Shown one piece after another: positions 25,129 through 33,180 of a stretch of DNA of 64,000 nucleotides (its first letter is position 1; each line of letters opens with the position of its first letter). The translations under genes and the position numbers were made by a program. Origin of the DNA: PALSA-1006 sp964571195. GTDB taxonomy: Bacteria; Pseudomonadota; Gammaproteobacteria; Burkholderiales; Gallionellaceae. The notes under the pieces were generated by a model. The model was not told the origin of the DNA. It saw only the letters and a list, made by a program, of their open reading frames with translations, and ran no database searches. The stretch spans positions 1 to 64,000 of the forward strand of contig CAZNAD010000011.1 of the NCBI GenBank assembly GCA_964571195.1. Direction: 5' to 3'.

Positions 25129-27021
25129 ATGTCTCCGATACAACGCCTCCCCGAACTCCTCATCAACCAGATCGCCGCCGGTGAGGTGATCGAACGCCCG
25201 GCCTCCGCATTAAAAGAGTTATTGGAAAACAGTCTGGATGCGGGCGCGACGGAGATCGCGGTACAACTGGAGAATGGCGGCATCAAGTTATTGCGCGTAC
25301 GCGACAACGGCGGTGGCATCGTGGCGGAACAACTGCCGCTGGCGCTGATGCGCCATGCCACCAGCAAGATCGCCTCACTGGCCGATTTGCAGCGCGTCGC
25401 CAGCATGGGCTTCCGTGGCGAAGCATTGGCCAGCATCGCCTCAGTGGCACAAGTCAGCCTGACCAGCCGCCACACCGAGGCGGCACACGGCTGGAAGATC
25501 GAAGCAGCGGATGGCACACAAAGCGAGGCCATGCCCGCAGCCCATGCTTTCGGCACCAGCATCGAGATGCGCGAGCTGTATTTCAACACTCCGGCACGGC
25601 GCAAATTCCTCAAGAGCGAAAGCACCGAATTCGCGTGGTGCGAAGAGACCTTTAAGCGCATCGCGCTGTCGCGCCCGGATGTGGCGTTCAGCTTGCAGCA
25701 CAACGGGAAGATGGTGTGGCAGTTGGCTGCATCAACTAGAGCTCCCTCACCCTACCCTCTCCCAGTGGGCGAGGGTTTTGATGGTCTTCCCTCGTCCTCT
25801 GGGAGAGGGATTGAGGGTGAGGGAAAACACTCATTGCAACAGCGCATCACCGCCATCCTAGGCCCCGAATTCGGCCAACACGCCGTCAACGTCGAACGCC
25901 AGATCGGCAACCTGCGCCTGTACGGCATCGCCGCCTTGCCCGCCTACTCGCGCTCCTCGCGCGACGAACAATATTTCTTCGTCAACGGCCGTTTCGTGCG
26001 CGACAAGGTACTGATGCACGCTGTGCGTCAGGCTTATCAAGACATCCTGCACCACCAGCGCCACCCCGCTTTTGTGCTGTTCTTCGAGCTGCCGCCCGAA
26101 CAAGTGGACGTGAACGTGCATCCGGCCAAAAGCGAAGTGCGCTTCCGCGAAAGCCAGGGCATTCACCAGTTCGTATTCCATGCCTTGCAGGATGCGCTAG
26201 CTACGACTGCAAATGAAAAAGCCCCCTCACCCCAACCCTCTCCCGTTGGGCGAGGGAGTGAGTCCGCATCCAGCTTCCCGCCACAGCAACAACCCATCCC
26301 ATTCAGCGCCGCACAACAGCAAGCGACCTATCGCTTGTGGGAAGCACAAACCGGGAAGGGGGAAGCCGAGTCCGCTTTTGACTCTACCCTTCCCCCTTCC
26401 CCCTTCCCCCTTCCCAACGCCCCCCTTCCCGCACTGGAACACCCCCTCGGCTACGCTCTCGGCCAGCTCTCCGGTATCTACATCCTCGCGCAGAACCCGC
26501 AAGGGCTCATCGTGGTGGACATGCACGCCGCGCATGAACGCATCGTGTATGAAAGACTGAAGACCGCCTTCGACGCCCAGCAGATGCCCACTCAGCCGCT
26601 ACTGGTGCCGGTCACTTTCGCTGCCGACACGCTGGACGTCGCCACGGTGGAAGAACAACAGGAAGCCCTGCAAAAACTCGGCTTCGACATCGCGCCCCTC
26701 TCCACCCACACGCTTGCCGTGCGCGCCATGCCCGCCCTGCTCAAACAATCCAAAGCCGAAGCCGCCGCACGCGAAGTGCTGCACGAACTGCGCGAGTTCG
26801 GCGCATCACGCGCCCTCACCGAACGTCGCAACGAACTACTCGCCACCCTCGCCTGCCACTCCGCCGTGCGCGCCAACCAGCAACTCAGCCTGCCCGAGAT
26901 GAACGCCATCCTGCGCGAGATGGAACAGACCGAACGCGCTGACCAGTGCAACCACGGGAGGCCGACGTGGTTTCAAGTGACACTGGCGGAGTTGGATGCG
27001 ATGTTTATGCGCGGGAAATAG
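25129..27021 (+). CDS. mutL: DNA mismatch repair protein MutL
   Basis: Mismatch-repair matchmaker linking MutS to downstream nicking and helicase steps. 630 residues from the ATG at 25129 (MSPIQRLPELLINQIAAGEV). The GHKL ATPase motifs are intact: E and N in VIERPASALKELLENSLDAG, RDNGGGI, and GFRGEALASI. The C-terminal dimer domain (from about 440; LGYALGQLSGIYILAQN) is complete; no endonuclease motif was noted. Two regions are odd: in-frame insertions of CCCTCTCCC-type palindromic repeats near residues 205-233 and 365-380, plus a TTCCCCCTTCCCC-rich stretch near 415-440, all in or near linkers. It is divergent from the half-GNAT genes. Confidence 0.96.
   Translation: MSPIQRLPELLINQIAAGEVIERPASALKELLENSLDAGATEIAVQLENGGIKLLRVRDNGGGIVAEQLPLALMRHATSKIASLADLQRVASMGFRGEALASIASVAQVSLTSRHTEAAHGWKIEAADGTQSEAMPAAHAFGTSIEMRELYFNTPARRKFLKSESTEFAWCEETFKRIALSRPDVAFSLQHNGKMVWQLAASTRAPSPYPLPVGEGFDGLPSSSGRGIEGEGKHSLQQRITAILGPEFGQHAVNVERQIGNLRLYGIAALPAYSRSSRDEQYFFVNGRFVRDKVLMHAVRQAYQDILHHQRHPAFVLFFELPPEQVDVNVHPAKSEVRFRESQGIHQFVFHALQDALATTANEKAPSPQPSPVGRGSESASSFPPQQQPIPFSAAQQQATYRLWEAQTGKGEAESAFDSTLPPSPFPLPNAPLPALEHPLGYALGQLSGIYILAQNPQGLIVVDMHAAHERIVYERLKTAFDAQQMPTQPLLVPVTFAADTLDVATVEEQQEALQKLGFDIAPLSTHTLAVRAMPALLKQSKAEAAAREVLHELREFGASRALTERRNELLATLACHSAVRANQQLSLPEMNAILREMEQTERADQCNHGRPTWFQVTLAELDAMFMRGK
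25744..25823. repeat. CCCTCTCCC-type inverted repeat inside mutL
   Basis: CCCTCACCCTACCCTCTCCC on the left is answered by GGGAGAGGGATTGAGGGTGA on the right. It keeps the mutL frame open and adds about 28 residues (SPYPLPVGEG...SSSGRGIEGEG) to the ATPase domain C-terminal part. Related elements are at 26223, 30106, 30653 and 52617. Confidence 0.8.
26223..26258. repeat. Second repeat inside mutL (half element)
   Basis: CCCCTCACCCCAACCCTCTC followed by CCGTTGGGCGAGGGAG forms a short hairpin in frame with mutL, encoding PSPQPSPVGRGS in the linker between the N- and C-terminal domains. Confidence 0.7.
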
Positions 27022-27086
27022 ACAGTGGATAAATTTCGTTTGAGATAGTATTCGACATCATTGCATCTTACTCGTGAGGCATAGGA

Positions 27087-28085
27087 ATGGATAAGCGATA
27101 TCAAGTTTTTCTGAGTTCCACATATGCAGATTTAAAAGATGAACGCCAGAAAATCATTCAAACGCTGATGGAAATGGACTGCATTCCATCGGGAATGGAA
27201 TTATTTCCGGCTGCCGATGAAGAGCAATGGGAATTTATAAAGAAAATCATTGACGATTGCGACTACTACCTTCTGCTTATTGGAGGACGCTACGGTACAA
27301 CAACTACCGAAGGTATAAGCTACACAGAAAAAGAGTACGACTATGCAATTGAAAAGGGCCTAAAAGTTGTTGCACTGATACACGAGGATCCTGATTTAAT
27401 TCCGGTTGGCAAAACTGACAAAAATCCTGAACTCCTAGAAAAGCTAAAGTTATTTCGCACTAAGGTAGAACAGAATCGTCTTGTGAAATATTGGAAAAAC
27501 GTGGAAGAGCTGCCAGGCTTAGTATCTTTAAGTCTTTCAAAAACCATTAAAACGTATCCTGCTGTTGGATGGGTACGCGCAAGTAGTGCAGGTAGTTCGG
27601 AATTACTATCCGAAATAAATGCCCTTCGAAAAGAAAATGAAGAGCTTCGAGCAAGCGTGCAGCAACCAGGCTCTCAACTTCATACAGCAATCGAAAATAT
27701 TGCAGGCATGAATGAAAATATACAACTTACTGGAGATTACAAACCAAACTACGACTCCGCAAATCGGCCTTGGTCTCACACCATTACATGGAACCAAATT
27801 TTTGCTTTCATCGCACCATATCTTCTTGAACATCCCAACGACATTTCAGTTCAACTCGCTCTAAAAAAATCGGTTCTCGAACATGCTGGTATTCGATACT
27901 ACGATAGCTCATTAAACGAACAGATATTCCAAACAGTAAAAATTCAGCTTATGGCGTACGGTCTCGTTGATGTTCGCTACTTAAAAACAACAAAAGGGGG
28001 AATGGCTCTCTTTTGGAGCATCACGGAAAAAGGACAAACTCTCATGTTTCAATTGAGAGCACTCAAAAAAAATGAACCGAAGTAG
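27087..28085 (+). CDS. DUF4062-domain protein, AT-rich and probably acquired
   Basis: 332 residues. The N-terminal DUF4062 domain (about 3-95) opens YQVFLSSTYADLKDERQ and includes IPSGMELFPAADEEQWEFIKKIIDDCDYYLLLIGGRYG. A short coiled region (about 185-210) leads to a C-terminal winged-helix-like part (about 225-330). DUF4062 proteins are scattered among bacteria and are often joined to NTPase or effector domains in defence-type loci; here it stands alone, so no function is claimed. Base composition is clearly more AT-rich than in mutL or the next gene, which suggests transfer. Its last 14 bases overlap the start of the transporter gene. Confidence 0.85.
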   Translation: MDKRYQVFLSSTYADLKDERQKIIQTLMEMDCIPSGMELFPAADEEQWEFIKKIIDDCDYYLLLIGGRYGTTTTEGISYTEKEYDYAIEKGLKVVALIHEDPDLIPVGKTDKNPELLEKLKLFRTKVEQNRLVKYWKNVEELPGLVSLSLSKTIKTYPAVGWVRASSAGSSELLSEINALRKENEELRASVQQPGSQLHTAIENIAGMNENIQLTGDYKPNYDSANRPWSHTITWNQIFAFIAPYLLEHPNDISVQLALKKSVLEHAGIRYYDSSLNEQIFQTVKIQLMAYGLVDVRYLKTTKGGMALFWSITEKGQTLMFQLRALKKNEPK

Positions 28086-29349
28086 CTCTTTCGCTTCCAC
28101 CACTCGCATCGCCTTCGCCTCTTTCATTGGTACCGCCATTGAGTTCTACGATTTCTACATCTACGGCCTCGCGGTGGCGATGGTGATCGGGCCGATCTTC
28201 TTTCCCAACAGCGATCCGGCGGTGCAGGCGCTGAATGCTTTCCTCACTTTTGGCATCGCCTTCCTCGCGCGCCCGTTCGGCGCGTTGCTGTTCGGTCATT
28301 TCGGCGACCGCATCGGGCGCAAGACGACGCTGGTGGCTTCGCTGCTGGTGATGGGCATCTCCACCACGCTGATTGGCGTGCTGCCGAGTTATGAAGCCGT
28401 GGGTTGGGTCGCGCCTGCGCTGCTGTGCCTGCTGCGTTTCGGGCAGGGTATCGGCCTCGGCGGCGAATGGGGCGGCGCGGCTTTGCTGGCGGCGGAATAT
28501 GCGCCCAAGGGTAAGCGCGGTTGGTTCGGGATGTTTCCGCAGTTGGGGCCACCGGTCGGGTTCCTGTTTGCGGTGGGCAGCTTTTTGTTGCTGGCGAACA
28601 CACTCGATGATGCCGCGTTCCGCGACTGGGGCTGGCGTATTCCCTTCCTTGCCAGTGCGGTGCTGGTGGTGATTGGCCTTTACGTGCGCTTGAAGCTGGA
28701 AGAGACGCCGGTATTCACCCAAGCAGTAAAGACACACGCGCCGGTGAAACTGCCGCTGGCACAACTCTTCGCCCACCACGTGAAGCCGCTGGTGCTGGGC
28801 GCGTTGCTGATGGTGGTGTGTTATGCACTGTTTTATCTCACCACGGTGTTCAGCCTGAGCTATGGCGTGACCAAGCTCGGCATCACACGCCCCGATTTCC
28901 TCGGCATGTTGTGCATCGCAGTGATTTTCATGGCGCTTGCCACGCCGCTTTCGGCCTGGGCGGGCGACCGTTTTGGCCGCCGTCCGGTGCTGCTCGTCGC
29001 GGGCAGCGCCGCGCTGCTCTCCGGCTTTTTGATGGAGCCGATGTTGAACAGCGGCTCGACGGTGCAAATCACCGTTTTCCTCTCGCTCGAACTGTTCCTG
29101 ATGGGTGCGACCTTCGCGCCGATGGGGGCGCTGTTGCCGGAGCTGTTCCCGACCTCGGTGCGCTATACCGGCGCGGGCGCAGCCTATAACTTGGGCGGCA
29201 TCCTCGGTGCATCACTCGCTCCCTACATCGCGCAACAACTGGTGCAGCACGGCGGGCTGAGCTGGGTGGGCGGGTATATCTCGGTGGCAGCGGCCATCAG
29301 TGTGATAGCGGCGCTGCTCATCCATGAGACACGTGACAGCGAATTATGA
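28072..29349 (+). CDS. MHS-family major facilitator transporter
   Basis: 425 residues, 12 predicted helices. The MHS-type N-terminus is FASFIGTAIEFYDFYIYG. The loop 2-3 signature is GHFGDRIGRKTTL, and RFGQGIGLGGEWGGAALLAAEY follows. The family imports metabolites such as alpha-ketoglutarate, proline/betaine or shikimate with protons; the substrate is not assignable. It starts inside the end of the AT-rich DUF4062 gene, meaning its original upstream region was replaced or the start is coupled. Confidence 0.88.
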   Translation: MNRSSSFASTTRIAFASFIGTAIEFYDFYIYGLAVAMVIGPIFFPNSDPAVQALNAFLTFGIAFLARPFGALLFGHFGDRIGRKTTLVASLLVMGISTTLIGVLPSYEAVGWVAPALLCLLRFGQGIGLGGEWGGAALLAAEYAPKGKRGWFGMFPQLGPPVGFLFAVGSFLLLANTLDDAAFRDWGWRIPFLASAVLVVIGLYVRLKLEETPVFTQAVKTHAPVKLPLAQLFAHHVKPLVLGALLMVVCYALFYLTTVFSLSYGVTKLGITRPDFLGMLCIAVIFMALATPLSAWAGDRFGRRPVLLVAGSAALLSGFLMEPMLNSGSTVQITVFLSLELFLMGATFAPMGALLPELFPTSVRYTGAGAAYNLGGILGASLAPYIAQQLVQHGGLSWVGGYISVAAAISVIAALLIHETRDSEL

Positions 29350-29370
29350 TGAAGACGAAAATCCAATTTT

Positions 29371-29480
29371 CACCACAGAGACACAGAGACACAGAGGAAG
29401 ACAGACCGAACTTCTCGCTGCTCAGCGCCAACAACAGGCTTCTTATGCCTTGCTTTTCTCTGTGTCTCTGTGTCTCTGGT
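29371..29480. repeat. CACAGAGACAC-type inverted repeat element, copy 2
   Basis: The left arm CACCACAGAGACACAGAGAC and the right arm CTCTGTGTCTCTGTGTCTCT surround about 60 unrelated bases. The arms match copy 1 (17093-17222), but the middle does not, so it is the inverted arms that are conserved. It lies between the transporter and miaA. Confidence 0.8.
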
Positions 29481-29554
29481 AAAGCCACTAGCCATTCGAC
29501 TAAGGCTGGCAACATCGCCAGCCAAGTCGCTGGTTATGTGGTGGATGTTTCAAA

Positions 29555-30562
29555 ATGAATTCTTTACCTCCCGCCATCTTCCTGATGGGCCCCACCGCCA
29601 GCGGTAAGACCGGCGTGGCGGTGGAACTGGTGCAGCACTATCCGGTGGAACTCATCAGCGTGGATTCGGCGCTGGTGTTCCGCGACATGGATATCGGCAC
29701 AGCCAAGCCGGATACCGCGACATTGGCAAAAGCGCCACATCACCTCATCGACATCATCGATCCGACCGAAGCGTATTCCGCCGCCGCCTTCCGCAAGGAT
29801 GCGTTGCATCTGATGGCGGACATCACCGCGCGCGGCAAGATACCGTTATTGGTGGGCGGCACCATGCTGTATTTCAAGGCGCTGCGAGAGGGTCTGAGTC
29901 CGCTGCCGCAGGCGGATGCCGCGTTGCGCGAACAACTGGATGCCGAGATCGCGCAGTACGGCATCGAACGTCTGCACGCACGGCTGGCCGAGGTGGATGC
30001 AGAGACTGCCGCACGTTTAGCTCCCGCCGACACTCAACGTATCCAGCGTGCGATGGAGGTGTATCTGCTCACTGGAACGCCGATGTCGGTGCTACTTAAT
30101 AAAACACCCTCTCCCCCAACCCCTCTCCCGCAAACGGGAGAGGGGGGCCGAAGGCCGGGAGAGGGGCTGGAGGAAAAGACGGCTAACAAATTGCCCTACG
30201 CCATCCACTCCATCGCCCTCATCCCTTCCGACCGCGCCGTGCTGCACCAGCGCATCGCTCTGCGTTTTGAGCAGATGTTGCAACAGGGATTGGTGGATGA
30301 GCTGCGTATGCTGCGCGAAAGATATCCATTACACCGCGACATGACTTCGATGCGCTGCGTCGGCTACCGTCAGGCATGGGAATTCATGGAGGGCGAGATC
30401 AGCGCGAGCGAGTTGATGGATAAAGGCATCGCTGCCACACGGCAACTGGCTAAACGCCAGCTCACCTGGCTGCGCTCTACCCCCGATGTGCTCGAACTGG
30501 ATTGCCTTGCGCCCGATCTGTATACACACGTCGCGGCGAGCGTAGAATCGGTGTTGCGATAG
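29555..30562 (+). CDS. miaA: tRNA dimethylallyltransferase
   Basis: Adds the dimethylallyl group to A37 of tRNAs that read UNN codons. 335 residues. The P-loop is MGPTASGKTGVAVEL (11-25). SVDSALVFRDMDIGTAKP and GGTMLYFKAL are present, and the C-terminal MTSMRCVGYRQAWEF region is intact. An in-frame repeat-derived insertion (about residues 185-207, NKTPSPPTPLPQTGEGG...) interrupts the usual LTGTPMS...IALIPSDR stretch, yet the frame and both flanks are kept. Confidence 0.95.
   Translation: MNSLPPAIFLMGPTASGKTGVAVELVQHYPVELISVDSALVFRDMDIGTAKPDTATLAKAPHHLIDIIDPTEAYSAAAFRKDALHLMADITARGKIPLLVGGTMLYFKALREGLSPLPQADAALREQLDAEIAQYGIERLHARLAEVDAETAARLAPADTQRIQRAMEVYLLTGTPMSVLLNKTPSPPTPLPQTGEGGRRPGEGLEEKTANKLPYAIHSIALIPSDRAVLHQRIALRFEQMLQQGLVDELRMLRERYPLHRDMTSMRCVGYRQAWEFMEGEISASELMDKGIAATRQLAKRQLTWLRSTPDVLELDCLAPDLYTHVAASVESVLR
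30106..30171. repeat. CCCTCTCCC-type palindromic repeat inside miaA
   Basis: CCCCTCTCCCG, a short loop, and CGGGAGAGGGG, followed by a second GGGAGAGGGGCTGG arm. It is inserted in frame in miaA and adds about 22 Pro/Gly/Arg-rich residues. Confidence 0.8.
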
Positions 30563-30571
30563 GCCATTATT

Positions 30572-30626
30572 GTAGGAGCGTGCCCTGCACGCGACAGAGA
30601 TGTTCGCGTGCAGGGCACGCTCCTAC
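30572..30626. repeat. Perfect 23-base inverted repeat after miaA
   Basis: GTAGGAGCGTGCCCTGCACG plus CGA on the left is exactly complementary to the right arm (30604-30626) around a 9-base loop. There is no T-run. It begins 9 bases after the miaA stop and is probably a REP-type element that can also protect or end the mRNA. Confidence 0.85.
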
Positions 30627-30652
30627 GCAAAGCTAAGGATGCGCTGAATTAA

Positions 30653-30743
30653 TCCCCTCTCCCTCGGGGAGAGGGTTAGGGTGAGGGAATAACACGTTGA
30701 TTCACAGCCCTCACCCCAACCCTCCCCCAGAGGGGGAGGGAGT
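30653..30743. repeat. Two CCCTCTCCC-type elements upstream of msrA
   Basis: CCCCTCTCCCTCGGGGAGAG followed by GGTTAGGGTGAGGG, then CCCTCACCCCAACCCTCCCC and AGAGGGGGAGGG. Two short hairpins of the same family as those inside mutL and miaA stand side by side in opposite half-orientation. Confidence 0.8.
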
Positions 30744-30810
30744 AAAACCGAATAAATCAGTGCTTTTCCAACTATCTAGCAGAGTGAATACTCAAACAAG
30801 GAGCGTCAAT

Positions 30811-31395
30811 ATGATCCGTCTCTGTTTCACTGTACTGATCGCCCTTTTTGCCACCCTTGGCAACGCCCAACCCAAAGGAGCTCCGATGACACACACCCAT
30901 CAAACCACTTATCTCGCGGGCGGCTGTTTCTGGGGCATGGAAGAGCTGGTGCGCGAGATACCCGGTGTACTGGCGACCGAGGTCGGTTATACCGGCGGAG
31001 AGGTTCCGAATGCGACCTACGAGATCGTGAAGACGGGGCGCAGCGGACATGCCGAATCGTTAAAGATCGTATTCGATCCGAAACTACTCAGCTATCGCCA
31101 TCTGTTGTTCGAGTTTTTCCGTATGCACAATCCTACCACGCGCAACCAGCAGGGCAACGATATCGGCACGCAATACCGTTCCGCGATCTATTACCTGGAT
31201 GAGGCACAACGACTAACGGCGGCGCAGGTGATCAAAAGCGTGGATGATTCGGGGGAGTGGCAAGGCAAAGTGGTCACCGAGCTGGTGCCGTTCAAGGAGT
31301 TCTATCGCGCCGAGGAATACCACCAAAAGTATCTGGTCAAACATCCGCAGGGTTACACCTGCCACTTCCGGCGGCCCCTCAAACTGGGCGAGTGA
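30811..31395 (+). CDS. msrA: Exported peptide methionine sulfoxide reductase A
   Basis: Repairs oxidized methionine (S-sulfoxide). 194 residues from the ATG at 30811, which has AAGGAG 7 bases upstream and yields a signal peptide (MIRLCFTVLIALFATLGNA). A second ATG at 30886 also has AAGGAG and would give a cytoplasmic form. The catalytic motif GGCFWGMEE is intact, and the GYTGGEVPNATYE, HAESLKIVFDP and QYRSAIYY segments are all present. A periplasmic MsrA would protect exported, Met-containing proteins. Upstream in-frame sequence derives from the repeat and is not counted. Confidence 0.92.
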   Translation: MIRLCFTVLIALFATLGNAQPKGAPMTHTHQTTYLAGGCFWGMEELVREIPGVLATEVGYTGGEVPNATYEIVKTGRSGHAESLKIVFDPKLLSYRHLLFEFFRMHNPTTRNQQGNDIGTQYRSAIYYLDEAQRLTAAQVIKSVDDSGEWQGKVVTELVPFKEFYRAEEYHQKYLVKHPQGYTCHFRRPLKLGE

Positions 31396-31404
31396 TGCTC
31401 TGAA

Positions 31405-32253
31405 TCAGGGGTGAGGTTTCTCGAGGTCGCACACGGTGCCCGCATCCACACCCAGCATCACCATCACCTGCTCCGGTGTCATGCGCAGCAATGTGGCGAT
31501 CTCGGTATAGTCGTCCGGCAAGGCGGCATCATCCCAACCGTTGGCGGAGTGGCGCGCCAGATTGACCGCCAGCACCACATTGCGGACGCGCGGGTGATTG
31601 CTGTTGGCATCGTCCATCAGGGTGAGTAGCAGTTCCGGCAGCGACCATTCCTTCACCAGCCGTTTCTGCATATCGAACAGGCTGAAGCCGAACACTTGCT
31701 CCTGGGCGGCACGGGTGCGTAATGTCTTGTCCTGCTGCTGCATCGCCCTGATCTCCAGCATCTGTTTCGGCGAAAAACACCACATCAGCATCTCGGCCAG
31801 ATCATGCAGCAGGGCGGCGATACGCACCTCTTCGTAGTGCAGGTCGCTGAGCCGCACGGCCCAGTCGAAAGCATATTCGGAAGCGCGGTGCGAGCGATGG
31901 ATCACGTGCAGCAACTGCACCAAAGCTTGCAGTTCGCCCTGCATGACCTCCTGCACCAGCGGCTGCGGCGGGATCTTGTTATAGAAGGCTTCCACACCCA
32001 GCATGATGAGCGCCTGTTCGACCAGCACGACCTCATGTTCCTGGCGGCGATGTTTGTGCGCCTGCAGATAACGCAACAGTTTGATCGTCATCATCGGGTC
32101 GACCACGATGATCTGTGCCGCGCCCCGGGCACTGAGCCTGTTCTCGTCCTCATGCAGGGCAGCCAGTTCGCGTGCGGTCTGTTTCAGCACGGGAATATCC
32201 GCCCGCCCAAGGAAATCGACCCACTGCTCCAATCCTTTTATATCTTGTTGCAT
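31405..32253 (-). CDS. HDOD-domain signalling protein
   Basis: 282 residues of mostly helical sequence with the HDOD pattern: VVDPMMTIKLLRYLQ, VEQALIMLGVEAFYNKI, RIAALLHDLAEMLMW and DMQKRLVKEWSLPELL. HDOD proteins resemble HD phosphohydrolases but usually lack the full metal site; they often act in signalling and motility. The gene converges on msrA with a 9-base gap and stands alone on its strand. Confidence 0.88.
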   Translation of the reverse strand: MQQDIKGLEQWVDFLGRADIPVLKQTARELAALHEDENRLSARGAAQIIVVDPMMTIKLLRYLQAHKHRRQEHEVVLVEQALIMLGVEAFYNKIPPQPLVQEVMQGELQALVQLLHVIHRSHRASEYAFDWAVRLSDLHYEEVRIAALLHDLAEMLMWCFSPKQMLEIRAMQQQDKTLRTRAAQEQVFGFSLFDMQKRLVKEWSLPELLLTLMDDANSNHPRVRNVVLAVNLARHSANGWDDAALPDDYTEIATLLRMTPEQVMVMLGVDAGTVCDLEKPHP

Positions 32254-32310
32254 AACGCCCCCCCGCTAGCCGTCCGCGAACCGTCTCGATATTACCGGAA
32301 ACTCAGCCTG

Positions 32311-33171
32311 TCAGGCTTGGATCATCACCGTCCCCGCGCGCCCGGCGAGTGTCCCCGCCTTGACCTCGTGCCGTGGCAGACCGGCTTTGACCTGTTGCCA
32401 ATATTGCCGCAACGAGACCAGTTCGTATCCCTGTGCCTTCCATCCTACCAGTAGTTGCTCAAAAACTGGCGACCACTTGCCCCCTTCCAGCTCCGCCCGC
32501 AAGGTGAACACATGCCCGGTCGCGGAGGGGTTCATACTCAACACCAGCAGGTGTTGCGCCACGTTATCCAGCGTGAGCCCTTCACGCCCGATCAGTTCGT
32601 CCAGCGTGGGCAAGGTGGTGGGCAATTGCGGGCAACTGATGATCTCCGCATCCCAGGTCGGGATAAAGGGGTGGCTACCGCGCGTATCAGACGCATAATC
32701 GAAACCCATACGCTGGGTCAGGCGAAACGCGTCCCGGTTCATCTGCCAGCCCGGTGTCGCGTGCGCCTTGGGCGCTTCGCCGAACACCTCGGTGAAGCGC
32801 GCCACTGCGGCCTGCATCTGATTTTTAGTCCACGTCGCATCGCGGCAGGCAACCTGGTCGCGCCAGTCGAGCCCCTCGTGACAGCCGACTTCGAAGCCTT
32901 CGTCGCGCAGCCGGCGCAGGATATCGGCGCAGTGGTGGGCGATATCCGGTGCGGGTAGCAACGTACCGTTCAGCAGCGTCTTGATGCCGTAATGTTCGAG
33001 CAGAGAAACTCGCGGCGATTTGCCGAACAGACGCCGTCCGCTGCGATCCGCACCCAGCGAGACGAAGAACGTGGCTTGTGCGCCATGCCGGCGCAACATC
33101 TCCTGCAAATGCGGCACACCTTCGCGAGTGCCCCGGTAAGTATCGACTTCTATTCTTAAGGCGAGTTGCAT
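32311..33171 (-). CDS. arnD: ArnD-like polysaccharide deacetylase (undecaprenyl-P-Ara4FN deformylase)
   Basis: 286 residues. It opens ALRIEVDTYRGTREGVPHLQEMLRRHG, close to the ArnD N-terminus with its catalytic Asp-Asp/Val-Asp-Thr strand. EVGCHEGLDWRDQ supplies metal-binding His, and GWQMNRDAF, YASDTRGSHPF and LPTLDELIGREG follow family order. ArnD removes formyl from the lipid-linked aminoarabinose used to modify lipid A. No arnA, arnB or arnC is visible here, so either they lie elsewhere or the sugar differs. It is 9 bases downstream of the PAP2 gene. Confidence 0.85.
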   Translation of the reverse strand: MQLALRIEVDTYRGTREGVPHLQEMLRRHGAQATFFVSLGADRSGRRLFGKSPRVSLLEHYGIKTLLNGTLLPAPDIAHHCADILRRLRDEGFEVGCHEGLDWRDQVACRDATWTKNQMQAAVARFTEVFGEAPKAHATPGWQMNRDAFRLTQRMGFDYASDTRGSHPFIPTWDAEIISCPQLPTTLPTLDELIGREGLTLDNVAQHLLVLSMNPSATGHVFTLRAELEGGKWSPVFEQLLVGWKAQGYELVSLRQYWQQVKAGLPRHEVKAGTLAGRAGTVMIQA

Positions 33172-33180
33172 ATCAATGAT

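Noticed and set aside
25129..27021. mutL as a pseudogene because of the low-complexity inserts
   Set aside because: All inserts keep the frame, and the ATPase and C-terminal domains are complete on both sides.
30653..30743. CRISPR-like array of CCCTCTCCC repeats
   Set aside because: Copies are palindromic, irregularly spaced and scattered through the window, without equal spacers or cas genes.
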